Shown here: positions 54,242 through 63,451 of the stretch, in pieces
Layout of the letters: each line of letters opens with the position of its first letter
Numbering within the stretch: position 1 is the stretch's first letter
Assembly: GCA_003583745.1 (NCBI GenBank)
Contig: QXPY01000013.1
Location: 102,111-166,110, forward strand
Direction of reading: 5' to 3'
Length of the DNA: 64,000 nucleotides
Origin: Rhodocyclales bacterium GT-UBC
Lineage (GTDB): Bacteria; Pseudomonadota; Gammaproteobacteria; Burkholderiales; Rhodocyclaceae
Made by a program: the position numbers and the translations under genes
Notes under the pieces: model-generated
The model's input: only the letters and a program-made list of their open reading frames with translations
What the model was told of the DNA's origin: nothing
Database searches by the model: none

Positions 54242-55693
54242 ATGTCTTCTCGAATCGAAATCATCCCCAGGCCGGGATTTTCATGGCGAACCCGCAGTGC
54301 GTTCTTGCTGTCCTTGGCACTCGCGGGATGCGCCGCCCTTCCTTCCTCGTTCGAACTGCCGGTCGTTCGTGACGCGGCGCAGTACCGGAGTGCTGACGTA
54401 CTGGCGGCGCCCGAGCAGTCGTGGCCGGATGAGCAGTGGTGGCGACGTTATGGCGATGCGCAACTGGATGCCCTGATCGAGGAGGGCTTGGCCCGTTCGC
54501 CGGACATGGCGGTGGCGGCAGCCCGTTTGCGCAATGCCGAGGCGGCAAGGCAGATATCGAATTCGGCGCTCTATCCCCAGGTGAGCGGCAATGCCTCGGC
54601 AACCAGCCAGAAGCAAAGCTACAACTACCTGACGCCGCGCAACATGACGCCCGATGGGTGGCAGGATTACGGCCGGGCCAGCCTCGATTTCAGCTGGGAA
54701 ATCGATTTCTGGGGCAAGAACCGGGCCGCGCTGGCCGCCGCGACTTCCGAGGCGCTGGCCAGCCAGGCGGAACTGGCACAAGCCCGGTTGACCCTGGCGA
54801 CGGGGATCGCCACCGACTACGCCGAACTGGCCCACTTGTTCGCCACCCGGGACACCCTGGCCGAGGCACTGCGGGTGCGCAGCCGGACCGCCGAATTGTT
54901 TGCGCAACGTTTCGCAAACGGTCTGGAAACGCGCGGCAGCCTGCGCGAAGCCGAGGCCAGACGGGCTGCCGCCGAGGGCGATTTGCTCCAGGTCGACGAA
55001 CAGATCGCCTTGCAGCGCAATCGTCTTGCCGCGCTACTCGGTGCCGGGCCGGACCGCGGACACGATATTGCCCGGCCGCAATTCAGCTTTACCCACCATT
55101 ACGCACTGCCGGCCGAACTGGCGGTCGATCTGCTCGGGCGCCGCCCGGATATCGTTGCCGCCCGATTGCAGGTCGAGGCCCAGGGCAAGCGGATCGAGGA
55201 AAAGCGGGCGGGGTTCTATCCCAACGTCAATCTGGCTGCTTTCATCGGCGTCCAGTCGCTGGGTCTCAACATGTTGCACAAAGGTGGCTCGAATATCGGT
55301 AGCGTCGGCCCGGCCATTTCGCTGCCGATCTTCAATGCCGGGCGCCTGCAAGGCGAATTGCGCGGTGCCCAGGCACGTTATGCCGAAGCGGTGGCGAGCT
55401 ACGACAAGACGGTGACGCAAGCCCTTCAGGACGTCGCCGATGCGGCGGTCAGCCAGAAAGCGCTCGGGGCGCGCCTGAGCAAAAGCGAGGAGGCGGTCGG
55501 CGCCGCCAGCGAAGCCTATCAGGTGGCCCGCAATCGCTATGAAGGCGGACTGTCCAGCTATCTCGAAGTGCTGTCGGCCGAAGATGGACTGCTGACCAAC
55601 CTGCGCGCCTTGACCGACCTGCGTTCGCGCTCTTTCACCCTGGATGTCGCCTTGACTCGCGCCCTCGGCGGCGGCTACCGGACAAACAATTAA
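54242..55693 (+). CDS. Outer-membrane efflux lipoprotein (NodT/OprM family)
   Basis: The product has 483 residues; the ATG at 54242 has GAGG six bases ahead. A lipobox LAGC at Cys30 is followed by two outer-membrane efflux repeats (about 70-270 and 280-475), the TolC-like fold. It forms the outer-membrane channel for the next two genes, the membrane fusion and MFS proteins. Only a few bases separate it from the next frame. Confidence 0.92.
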   Translation: MSSRIEIIPRPGFSWRTRSAFLLSLALAGCAALPSSFELPVVRDAAQYRSADVLAAPEQSWPDEQWWRRYGDAQLDALIEEGLARSPDMAVAAARLRNAEAARQISNSALYPQVSGNASATSQKQSYNYLTPRNMTPDGWQDYGRASLDFSWEIDFWGKNRAALAAATSEALASQAELAQARLTLATGIATDYAELAHLFATRDTLAEALRVRSRTAELFAQRFANGLETRGSLREAEARRAAAEGDLLQVDEQIALQRNRLAALLGAGPDRGHDIARPQFSFTHHYALPAELAVDLLGRRPDIVAARLQVEAQGKRIEEKRAGFYPNVNLAAFIGVQSLGLNMLHKGGSNIGSVGPAISLPIFNAGRLQGELRGAQARYAEAVASYDKTVTQALQDVADAAVSQKALGARLSKSEEAVGAASEAYQVARNRYEGGLSSYLEVLSAEDGLLTNLRALTDLRSRSFTLDVALTRALGGGYRTNN

Positions 55694-55714
55694 ATGCCTG
55701 CGGAGATTCCAAAC

Positions 55715-56851
55715 ATGTCAGAAAACACTTCCTCCCCCCAAGACAGAAGCGCCATCGGCGAGCGGCGGAACCGCCTGTTGATCGGATTCGGCGGCGGACT
55801 CGCCGTCGTGTCGCTGCTTATTACCGCCTACTGGTTCTTCTACGGATCGCATTTCGTCTCGACCGACAACGCTTATGCGGCGGTTGAAATTGCCCAGGTG
55901 ACGCCCGCCGTTTCCGGCACGATTGCCGAAGTGCGGGTCAAGGACACGCAGTCGGTCAACAAGGGCGATGTCCTCGTCGTCATCGATCCGAGCGATGCCA
56001 AGCTGAATCTGGCCCAGGCCGAGGCCGAACTGGGCCGGGCCATCCGCCGGGTCAAGGGGTATGTTGCGAACGACCAGGGTCTGAGCGCCCAGGTGGCCGC
56101 CCGTGAGGCGGAAGAGAAGCGGGCCGTCGCCCAACTGGCCGTCGCCGAGGCCGATTTCGAACGGGCCGCCATCGACCTGCAGCGTCGCGAAGCCCTGATT
56201 GCCTCCGGCTCGGTGTCGGGTGACGAACTGACCCGCGTGCAAAGCACCTATGCCTCGGCCAAGGCCAACCTGGCGGCGGCCAAGGCCAGCGCCACGCAGG
56301 CCCAGGCCAATCGCTCGGCGACGCTCGGCTCGAAGGAGGCGAATGCCGTCCTGATCGCCGACGCCAGCGAGGAAACCAATCCCGAGGTCGCGTTGGCGCG
56401 GGCCAAACGGGATCAGGCGGTGATCGATCTGGAACGGACGATCATTCGTTCGCCGGTCGATGGCGTCATTGCCAAGCGCCAGGTGCAATTGGGCCAGCGC
56501 GTCCAGGCCGGCAGCATCTTGCTCTCGGTGGTGCCGATCCAGGAAATGCATATCGACGCGAATTTCAAGGAAGGCCAGTTGGAGAAGGTACGTGTCGGGC
56601 AAACGGCTAGCGTGACCGCCGATATCTACGGCAGCTCGGTGACCTATCATGGTGTCGTCGAAGGCTTCTCGGCCGGCTCCGGTGCGGCCTTTGCGGCGAT
56701 TCCGGCACAGAACGCGACGGGCAACTGGATCAAGGTGGTGCAGCGCCTGCCGGTCCGTATCCGCCTCAACGCCGCCGAGTTGCAGGCCAATCCCTTGAAG
56801 GCAGGCTTGTCGATGGCGGTGCGGATCGATACCCGCATGTTGTCCGACTAA
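55715..56851 (+). CDS. EmrA/HlyD-family membrane fusion protein
   Basis: The product has 378 residues with an N-terminal membrane helix (about 25-45), a lipoyl/barrel-sandwich pair and a helical hairpin (about 105-190) of HlyD proteins, closest to EmrA. The ATG at 55715 has GGAG nine bases ahead; an earlier ATG at 55694 is possible. It bridges the inner-membrane transporter to the outer-membrane channel. Confidence 0.92.
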   Translation: MSENTSSPQDRSAIGERRNRLLIGFGGGLAVVSLLITAYWFFYGSHFVSTDNAYAAVEIAQVTPAVSGTIAEVRVKDTQSVNKGDVLVVIDPSDAKLNLAQAEAELGRAIRRVKGYVANDQGLSAQVAAREAEEKRAVAQLAVAEADFERAAIDLQRREALIASGSVSGDELTRVQSTYASAKANLAAAKASATQAQANRSATLGSKEANAVLIADASEETNPEVALARAKRDQAVIDLERTIIRSPVDGVIAKRQVQLGQRVQAGSILLSVVPIQEMHIDANFKEGQLEKVRVGQTASVTADIYGSSVTYHGVVEGFSAGSGAAFAAIPAQNATGNWIKVVQRLPVRIRLNAAELQANPLKAGLSMAVRIDTRMLSD

Positions 56852-56860
56852 GGTGACGCC

Positions 56861-58408
56861 ATGAACCCGACTCCTTCCCAGACCAATACCGTGGCGCCGC
56901 TCCAGGGCGGCATGCTGTGGTTCGCGGCGATCATCCTGGCGGCGGCCAATTTCGTTGCCGTACTCGACATGACCATCGCCAATGTCTCCGTGCCGACCAT
57001 TGCCGGCGGTCTGGGGGCGACCAGCAGCCAGGGGACCTGGGTGATCACTTCCTATGCGGTGGCCGAGGCGATCACCGTGCCGCTGACCGGTTGGCTGGCC
57101 GCCCGTTTCGGGGCGGTGCGCGTATTCACCGTGGCCATGGCCCTGTTCGGCGGTTTCTCGGCGCTATGCGGCCTGGCCAACTCGCTCGGCATGCTGGTCT
57201 TTGCGCGGATTTGCCAGGGCTTTGCCGGCGGTCCCCTGATGCCGCTGTCGCAGACGCTGCTGCTGCGGATTTTTCCGAAAGAAAAGGCAACGGCGGCGGT
57301 CGGCATCTGGTCGATGACGACGCTCGTCGCACCGGTGCTGGGGCCGATCCTGGGCGGCTATATCTGCGACGAGTATGCCTGGCCGTGGATTTTCAACATC
57401 AATCTGCCGATTGCCTTTGCCTGCGCCTTCATTGCCTGGAAGCTGCTCAAGCGCTATGAAGAACCGCTGGTCCGCAATCCGATCGACCGGATCGGACTGG
57501 CTTTGCTGATTGTCTGGGTCGGTTCCTTGCAACTGGTGCTCGACGAGGGCAAGAATCTCGACTGGTTCGCTTCGCCGGAGATCATCGTCCTATCGGTCAT
57601 CGCGGCGATCGGCTTCGTCATCTTCATGATCTGGGAATTGCACGAGGAACATCCGATCGTCGATCTGCGGGTGTTTCGCCACCGTGGATTCTCGGCCAGC
57701 GTGCTGACCATCAGTCTGGCCTTCGCCGCCTTTTTCGGCGCCAATGTCCTGACGCCGCAGTGGCTGCAGACCTACATGGGCTACACCTCGACCCAGGCCG
57801 GCATGGCGACGGCGTGGACCGGCGTCTTCGCCGTCTTCGTCGCCCCGCTCGCGGCCGGACTCTCGGCCAAGGTCGATCCGCGCAAACTGGTTTTCGGCGG
57901 CGTGTTGTGGCTGGGGATTGTCTGCCTTTGGCGTACCATCGCGACCACCGACATGGGCTATTGGGAGGTCGCCATGCCGCTGATGGCGATGGGCCTGGGC
58001 TTGCCCTTCTTCTTCATTCCGCTGACCGGACTGGCCATGGCCAGCGTCGATCAACCGGAAATGGCCTCGGCGGCCGGCCTGATGAATTTCCTGCGCACCC
58101 TCTCGGGCGCCTTCGCCACCTCGCTGATCACCACGATGTGGGAGGACCAGACGACGGTCAACCACGCCGAGCTGATCGCCTTGAGCGACGCCGACCAGAT
58201 GTTGCAGAAATTCTTCGAAGGCATGGGTAGCGCCGGCGAAGCCACCCTGCAGAACATCGACCGCCTGATCAACGCCCAGGCCGTGATGCTGGCCACCAAC
58301 CAGGTGATGAGCATCGTCGGCCTCAGCTTCATCGTCGCTGCCTTCGCCATCTGGCTGGCCCCCAAACCGCAACGAAAAATTGATCCGGCCGAGGCCAGCG
58401 GGCATTAA
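56861..58408 (+). CDS. EmrB-type DHA2 drug:H+ antiporter
   Basis: A 515-residue MFS protein with 14 predicted helices, the DHA2 family motif C-like and LDMTIANVSVP near helix 1. It exports hydrophobic or uncoupler-type drugs through the EmrA-OMF pair. AAGGTGA lies before the ATG. The operon is probably repressed by the TetR protein and ends here, 18 bases before pqiA. Confidence 0.92.
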   Translation: MNPTPSQTNTVAPLQGGMLWFAAIILAAANFVAVLDMTIANVSVPTIAGGLGATSSQGTWVITSYAVAEAITVPLTGWLAARFGAVRVFTVAMALFGGFSALCGLANSLGMLVFARICQGFAGGPLMPLSQTLLLRIFPKEKATAAVGIWSMTTLVAPVLGPILGGYICDEYAWPWIFNINLPIAFACAFIAWKLLKRYEEPLVRNPIDRIGLALLIVWVGSLQLVLDEGKNLDWFASPEIIVLSVIAAIGFVIFMIWELHEEHPIVDLRVFRHRGFSASVLTISLAFAAFFGANVLTPQWLQTYMGYTSTQAGMATAWTGVFAVFVAPLAAGLSAKVDPRKLVFGGVLWLGIVCLWRTIATTDMGYWEVAMPLMAMGLGLPFFFIPLTGLAMASVDQPEMASAAGLMNFLRTLSGAFATSLITTMWEDQTTVNHAELIALSDADQMLQKFFEGMGSAGEATLQNIDRLINAQAVMLATNQVMSIVGLSFIVAAFAIWLAPKPQRKIDPAEASGH

Positions 58409-58426
58409 TATGCCGATCCGGGGTTG

Positions 58427-59065
58427 ATGAGCGACGGCGAATTGAGAACCTTCCCGCATTGGGTGATCTGCGAACATTGCGATAGCGTCTATCGGCGCAT
58501 CGCGCTACAGGCCGGGCAGGCGGCGCGTTGCCCGCGTTGCCTGGCTCCTCTGTATCGCGCCAGCCGTCTCGATGCGCAGCGCTGGCTGGCGCTGACCATC
58601 GCCGCCGGCATCGTCTTCCTGATCGCCAACCTGTGCCCGCTGGTCCGCATCAGTCTGCAGGGCCTGCATAACGAAGCCACCTTGTGGCAATCGGCCGCAG
58701 CCCTGGCGCAGGGCCCGGTGGCGTTGATCGCCTTGCCCGCTGCGTTGTCGATCATCGTCGTGCCTTTCCTGCAGATCGTCCTGCTCGGCTGGGTGCTTGC
58801 CTTTGCCTGCCGGCGCCGGCGTGCCCCCGGGTTTGCCCCGGCCTTGCGCCTGCTCGGCCTGTTGCGCCCGTGGAGCATGGTCGAGGTTTGCTTGCTCGGC
58901 ATCCTGGTCGCGATCATCAAACTCTCCGGTTTTCTCGAAGTTGCGCCGGGGCCGGGTATCTGGGCCATGGCGGTGCTGATGGTGCTGATCACGCTGATTG
59001 CCAACCGCGATGTGCATTGGCTTTGGGAAATGGTCGACGACGTTGCGGCGGGGGCGGCGGCATGA
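58427..59065 (+). CDS. pqiA: PqiA-family protein, first half
   Basis: A 212-residue PqiA-domain protein with an N-terminal zinc-ribbon (CEHC and CPRC, about residues 9-38) and four membrane helices. E. coli PqiA has two such units in one chain of about 420 residues; here they are separate genes. ATG at 58427 is used in preference to the TTG three bases before. It overlaps the second pqiA by ATGA. Confidence 0.88.
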   Translation: MSDGELRTFPHWVICEHCDSVYRRIALQAGQAARCPRCLAPLYRASRLDAQRWLALTIAAGIVFLIANLCPLVRISLQGLHNEATLWQSAAALAQGPVALIALPAALSIIVVPFLQIVLLGWVLAFACRRRRAPGFAPALRLLGLLRPWSMVEVCLLGILVAIIKLSGFLEVAPGPGIWAMAVLMVLITLIANRDVHWLWEMVDDVAAGAAA

Positions 59066-59676
59066 TTTCGCCGCGAGCCGCCCAGCTCAAGGTCATGGCT
59101 TGCCCGGCTTGCGGCCTGGTGGTCGAGGACGGCCAGCCGGAAGCGGCGCGCTGCCCGCGTTGCTCCGCCCGACTGACGCGGCGCCGGCCGAACAGCGTGG
59201 CCCGTGCCTGGGCCTTGCTGATTGCCGGCATGATTTTCTACATTCCGGCCAATCTCCTGCCGGTGATGCATACCAGCCTGCTTGGCCGGGCCAGCGACAG
59301 CACCATCCTGCAAGGCGTCGTCGAGTTCTGGCTCGCCGGTTCCTACGGCATCGCCCTGGTCATCTTCGTCGCCAGCGTCGCCGTGCCGTGCTCCAAGTTC
59401 CTGATTCTCGGCCTCCTGCTGGTCACGACGCAGCGTCGTTCGACCTGGGCGATGCGCGAGAGGGCCAGGCTCTATCGCCTGGTCGAGGTTGTCGGTTACT
59501 GGTCTATGCTCGACGTGCTGGTGGTGGCGATTGTCGCCGCCCTGGTCAAGTTCCAGTCCTTGAGCGATATCGAGCCGCGTACCGGCATCCTGTTTTTCGG
59601 CCTGGTGGTCATTCTGACCATGCTCGCCGCCATGCAATTCGACCCCCGACTGATCTGGGATAGCGAGCCGACATGA
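59062..59676 (+). CDS. pqiA: PqiA-family protein, second half
   Basis: A 204-residue PqiA-domain protein with its own zinc-ribbon (CPAC and CPRC) and four membrane helices, matching the C-terminal unit of E. coli PqiA. It overlaps both neighbours by ATGA: the first PqiA gene and pqiB. The complex moves lipids across the envelope with PqiB and PqiC. Confidence 0.88.
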   Translation: MISPRAAQLKVMACPACGLVVEDGQPEAARCPRCSARLTRRRPNSVARAWALLIAGMIFYIPANLLPVMHTSLLGRASDSTILQGVVEFWLAGSYGIALVIFVASVAVPCSKFLILGLLLVTTQRRSTWAMRERARLYRLVEVVGYWSMLDVLVVAIVAALVKFQSLSDIEPRTGILFFGLVVILTMLAAMQFDPRLIWDSEPT

Positions 59677-61334
59677 GTGACACCCCTGAAACTTCCCAAG
59701 CACCGGGCTACCCCGCTGTTGTCGAGCGGCGCCGGCTCCCGTCGCTGATCTGGCTGGTGCCTGTCGTCGCCGCCCTGGTCGGTCTCTCCATGCTGATCCA
59801 TGCCTGGCTCTCCGCCGGTCCCGAGATTAGCATCGTCTTTCAAACGGCTACCGGTCTGGAAGCCGGAAAAACGCCGGTCAAATACAAGGATGTCACGGTC
59901 GGCATGGTTTCCCGCGTCGGCTTGAGCGAGGACGGTTCGCACGTCCGCGTCACGGTGGCGATGGAGAAAAGCGCCGAAAGACTGGTCCGCGCCGATTCCC
60001 GCTTCTGGGTCGTGCGACCGCGCATCGGTCTGGCCGGCGTTTCGGGTATCGATACGCTTTTCTCCGGGGCCTACATCGGGGTCGATGCCGGCCATGCCGA
60101 ACAGACCGGCAAGGAATTCGAAGGGCTGGAAACGCCGCCGACGGTCATCAACGGGGCGCCGGGCAGGAGTTTCGTGCTGCATGCCGATGACCTCGGTTCG
60201 CTCGATATCGGTTCGCCGATCTATTACCGGCGTATCCAGGTGGGGCGGATCGCTTCCTACCAACTCGAGCCCGACGGGCATGGCGTCAGCCTGCAGATTT
60301 TCATCGATGCACCTTACGACCGTTTCGTCACCGCCAGGACGCGCTTCTGGAATGCCAGCGGGATCGATGTCGCGCTCGGTGCGAACGGCTTGAAGCTCAA
60401 CACCCAGTCCCTGTCCACGCTGATCGCCGGGGGCATTGCCTTCGCCACGCCGGCCTATGCCGGCGACGACAAGGCGGCGGCTGCCGAGCAGTCGAAATAT
60501 GAGCTGGCCAAGGATGAGCAGACGGCGCTGGCGCCGCCCAATGGGCCGCCGCAGTATGTCGAACTGCATTTCGAGCGTTCCTTGCCCGGCTTGTCGATCG
60601 GCGCGCCGGTCCAGTTTGCCGGGCAGGAACTGGGTCGCGTCGTCTCGATCAATCTCGACTACGATCCGGTGAAGCAGCGTTTCCCGTCGGTGGTCGGGGT
60701 CGAACTCTTCCCGCAGCGCCTCGGTCGCGCCCTCGACAAACTCCCCAAGACGCGCGAAGGCACGGACCCGGCTCTGTTCATGCGTCGCCTGGTGGCGCAC
60801 GGACTACGTGCCCAGGTCCGCTCCGGCAACCTGCTGACCGGCCAGCTCTACATTGCCATCGACTTCTTCTCGAATGCACCGGCCGTTGCCTTCGACATCA
60901 CGGCACAGCCGCTCGTCCTGCCAACCATCAATGGCGATTTCGACCGTATGCAGGAACAGGTGGCGAATATCGTAAACAAGGTCGAGAAGCTGCCGCTCGA
61001 TTCGATCGGCCGTCACCTCGATGCCAGTCTGAGCAGTCTCGACCAGGCGTTGAAGCAAACCAATACCCAGGTCCTGCCGGCGGCAACGCGGACGCTGCAG
61101 CAGGCGCAGGAGAGTCTGGGCGGCGCGCAGGGGCTGATCGCCGCCGATGCGCCCCTGCCGCAAAACCTCAACCAGACCTTGCAGGAGGTCCGCCGGGCAG
61201 CACGCGCCGTACGCGAACTGGCCGACTTGCTGGGCCGGCATCCCGAATCCTTGTTGCGCGGGCTGCCGAGCGAGCCGGACGTGCGGCCCGCCGTGCCGCC
61301 CGTCCGATCCGGCGGCGCGGAGGCTGCGCCATGA
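59673..61334 (+). CDS. pqiB: PqiB, MCE-domain envelope protein
   Basis: A 553-residue protein with one N-terminal membrane helix (about 22-42) and three MCE/MlaD repeats (about 45-135, 160-240 and 290-400), then a long helical C-terminal segment that forms a tube as in PqiB. It spans the periplasm for lipid transport. It overlaps both neighbours by four bases. Confidence 0.92.
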   Translation: MSDTPETSQAPGYPAVVERRRLPSLIWLVPVVAALVGLSMLIHAWLSAGPEISIVFQTATGLEAGKTPVKYKDVTVGMVSRVGLSEDGSHVRVTVAMEKSAERLVRADSRFWVVRPRIGLAGVSGIDTLFSGAYIGVDAGHAEQTGKEFEGLETPPTVINGAPGRSFVLHADDLGSLDIGSPIYYRRIQVGRIASYQLEPDGHGVSLQIFIDAPYDRFVTARTRFWNASGIDVALGANGLKLNTQSLSTLIAGGIAFATPAYAGDDKAAAAEQSKYELAKDEQTALAPPNGPPQYVELHFERSLPGLSIGAPVQFAGQELGRVVSINLDYDPVKQRFPSVVGVELFPQRLGRALDKLPKTREGTDPALFMRRLVAHGLRAQVRSGNLLTGQLYIAIDFFSNAPAVAFDITAQPLVLPTINGDFDRMQEQVANIVNKVEKLPLDSIGRHLDASLSSLDQALKQTNTQVLPAATRTLQQAQESLGGAQGLIAADAPLPQNLNQTLQEVRRAARAVRELADLLGRHPESLLRGLPSEPDVRPAVPPVRSGGAEAAP

Positions 61335-61966
61335 GGCGCGCTTTGTACCGCCTGCTCCTGGCCGGCAGCTGCCTCGGGCTGGGCGCCTGCGCTTCGCCGC
61401 CGACGCATTACCACACGCTGGCGGAGGCGGTGCCGGCCGGGGCCGCCGGTCCGACGGTGCCATTTCTGGTCGAATTGTTGCCGGTCGACCTGCCGCCGGC
61501 GATCGATCGCCAGTCGCTGGTGGTTCGCGAGGGCGACGCAAGCTTGCGCATTGTCGATGTCGAACGCTGGTCGGTACCGTATAGCGACGAATTTCAGGGA
61601 GCCCTGTCGGCCGCCCTGAGCCACCAGCTCGGCACGCGCGATGTCGGCGGTTTCGGCGCTGCCGGACGGTCGCCCGTGCTGCGCGTCAAGGTGCAGGTCC
61701 GGCGGCTGGAGGCCTACTTCGGTCAAAAAGTCGATCTGGAGGCGGAATGGACGCTGCGCTTTGTCGATGCCGCCACCGTGGCCCGGTGTTCGGCCAGTTT
61801 CGAACTGGCTGCCAACGGGGGCTACCGGCAACTGGTGGCGGCGCAACGGCAGGCGGTCGCCCTGCTGGCCGGCCTCATCGCGGCTGACGCGCGGCACTTC
61901 GCCGAGACGCCGCAGCCAGCCTGTCCGGGTGCGGCCAAGCCGCTCAGTGGGCGCGCAGGCGACTGA
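61331..61966 (+). CDS. pqiC: PqiC-like lipoprotein
   Basis: A 211-residue lipoprotein with lipobox LGAC (Cys20) and the ABC-transport auxiliary (DUF330/PqiC) fold. It anchors PqiB at the outer membrane. Its 3' end overlaps the 3' end of the TupA-like gene on the other strand by 23 bases. Confidence 0.88.
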   Translation: MRRALYRLLLAGSCLGLGACASPPTHYHTLAEAVPAGAAGPTVPFLVELLPVDLPPAIDRQSLVVREGDASLRIVDVERWSVPYSDEFQGALSAALSHQLGTRDVGGFGAAGRSPVLRVKVQVRRLEAYFGQKVDLEAEWTLRFVDAATVARCSASFELAANGGYRQLVAAQRQAVALLAGLIAADARHFAETPQPACPGAAKPLSGRAGD

Positions 61967-62807
61967 GCGGATAGACCCAGGGTCCGCCAGCGGCACGGTC
62001 GACAGCCTCCAGGTCGGCCTGGCCGCGCGGGCTGAGCAGGTATTCGGCGAGCTGGTGGGCGGCGTGGCGCCGGGCCGGATCAGCCGGATGCAGCGGGCCG
62101 GGTTCAACCGCGACATAGACCCGGCTCATCGCCGGATCGCCCTTGAGCAGGACCCGCATGCCGTCGCTCGGCATCTTGCCGAAGGCCACCGGGATATGGC
62201 CGACCACGGCGTAGGCGTTTTTCGCCTGGGCGGAACGCAGCACCTGTTGCGGCGACTCTGCATCGTCGAACAGTTGCTGGCGAGCGCCGGGATGCAGCCC
62301 AGCCGAGCGGAACAGGCCATGCACGATGGCAAAGCTGCCCGGGTCGCGGTAGCCGATCAGCGGCGCATCGGCGGCGATGATGCGGCGCAGCGCCTCGGTG
62401 GCGTTCTCCGCACCGGCAATGCCGGCCGGATCGTTGGTCGGCCCGACGATGACATGCGCGTTCATTGCCCAGGCCCGCAGCGGCGCGGCCTGCCCGGCCG
62501 CCTGCAGGGCATAGGTTTCGTCGCTGCCGTGGATCAGCAGCAGGTCGGCCTCGCCCTGGCGAAAGGGCGGTACGATGCCCTCCTTGGGGGCGGCGGCAAC
62601 GGTTTCGATGCGCAGGCCGGTGGCCGCTTCAGCCTTTTCGCGCAAGGCCGGCCAGATGCCGGAAAGCACCAGGCCGCCGACCACGGCGACACGAACGCCG
62701 GGCTGGGGCTGAACCTCTGTTGTGGCTGACGGCTGGTGGCTGTCGGCCGCGCTGGCGCAGAGGCTCAGTAACAGGCCGATGGCGCCGGCCAGGCGACGAA
62801 ATCTCAT
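61944..62807 (-). CDS. TupA-like periplasmic oxyanion-binding protein
   Basis: A 287-residue protein with a Sec signal (about 1-20) and a periplasmic-binding fold resembling tungstate-binding TupA and PBP-like-2 proteins (ADLLLIHGSDETYALQAAG and HVIVGPTNDPAGI). The ligand may be tungstate or another oxyanion. There is no permease or ATPase beside it. Its ATG overlaps the PEP-CTERM gene stop by ATGA, an unusual pairing that suggests joint expression. Confidence 0.8.
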   Translation of the reverse strand: MRFRRLAGAIGLLLSLCASAADSHQPSATTEVQPQPGVRVAVVGGLVLSGIWPALREKAEAATGLRIETVAAAPKEGIVPPFRQGEADLLLIHGSDETYALQAAGQAAPLRAWAMNAHVIVGPTNDPAGIAGAENATEALRRIIAADAPLIGYRDPGSFAIVHGLFRSAGLHPGARQQLFDDAESPQQVLRSAQAKNAYAVVGHIPVAFGKMPSDGMRVLLKGDPAMSRVYVAVEPGPLHPADPARRHAAHQLAEYLLSPRGQADLEAVDRAAGGPWVYPLSRLRAH

Positions 62808-63424
62808 CTTCTGCCACCTCGTTGAATTGCCCGGCGGCTCACGAGCAGGCCGCCCAGGCCAAGGAGCAGCAGCGCCAGCGAAGCCGGTTCCGGAACCTGG
62901 GTGGCGGTGATCGTGCCGGCATTGAGCAGGGTATAGCTCGGGTTCAGGTCGAGCATCTGGAAAGTGGCGGCGCTGGCCCCCTTGGCGTAGCCGACGACGA
63001 ACATGTCGGGCGGGTAGGGGCCGGTCAGGCTGCCCGAACTGCCGATGAAGCTTTCGCTGAAATAGCCGCTGGAAGCGCTGCTCAGGCCGTTGGTGCTGGT
63101 CCAGTAGGCGACCGGGTTGGTAAAGAGGGCGTAGAACAGCGCCCCGACCGAGCGGGCGCTGCCCGGGCTATAGATGGTTCGGCTCAGGGCGCTGTCCTTG
63201 AAGCTGCCGCTGCCTTCGGCAAATTGCCAGGTGAAGCCGGTCATGGTCGAGGTCGTGTCGTTCCAGAAGAAACTACCCGAGCCGTTGTCACCTGAGGTCG
63301 AGTTGAAACTGACGGCGTAGGTCAATAGTGCAGCCTGCGCCGAGAGCGTCGTCCACAAGGACAGGGCGATGAAGGTCTTGAGCAGCCGCGTCAGGCTGCG
63401 GCAATTCTGGAGGGGCGTTTGCAT
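62804..63424 (-). CDS. PEP-CTERM sorting-domain exported protein
   Basis: A 206-residue protein with a signal peptide (about residues 14-32), a Ser/Thr/Gly-rich mature domain and a C-terminal PEP-CTERM signal: VPEPASLALLLLGLGGLLVSRR, i.e. the VPEP motif, a membrane helix and an Arg-rich end. PEP-CTERM proteins are processed by exosortase and are linked to exopolysaccharide matrices. No exosortase is in this window. It is coupled to the TupA-like gene. Confidence 0.88.
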   Translation of the reverse strand: MQTPLQNCRSLTRLLKTFIALSLWTTLSAQAALLTYAVSFNSTSGDNGSGSFFWNDTTSTMTGFTWQFAEGSGSFKDSALSRTIYSPGSARSVGALFYALFTNPVAYWTSTNGLSSASSGYFSESFIGSSGSLTGPYPPDMFVVGYAKGASAATFQMLDLNPSYTLLNAGTITATQVPEPASLALLLLGLGGLLVSRRAIQRGGRR

Positions 63425-63451
63425 GGCGGTTTCCTTTGGCGATGGGCGGGT

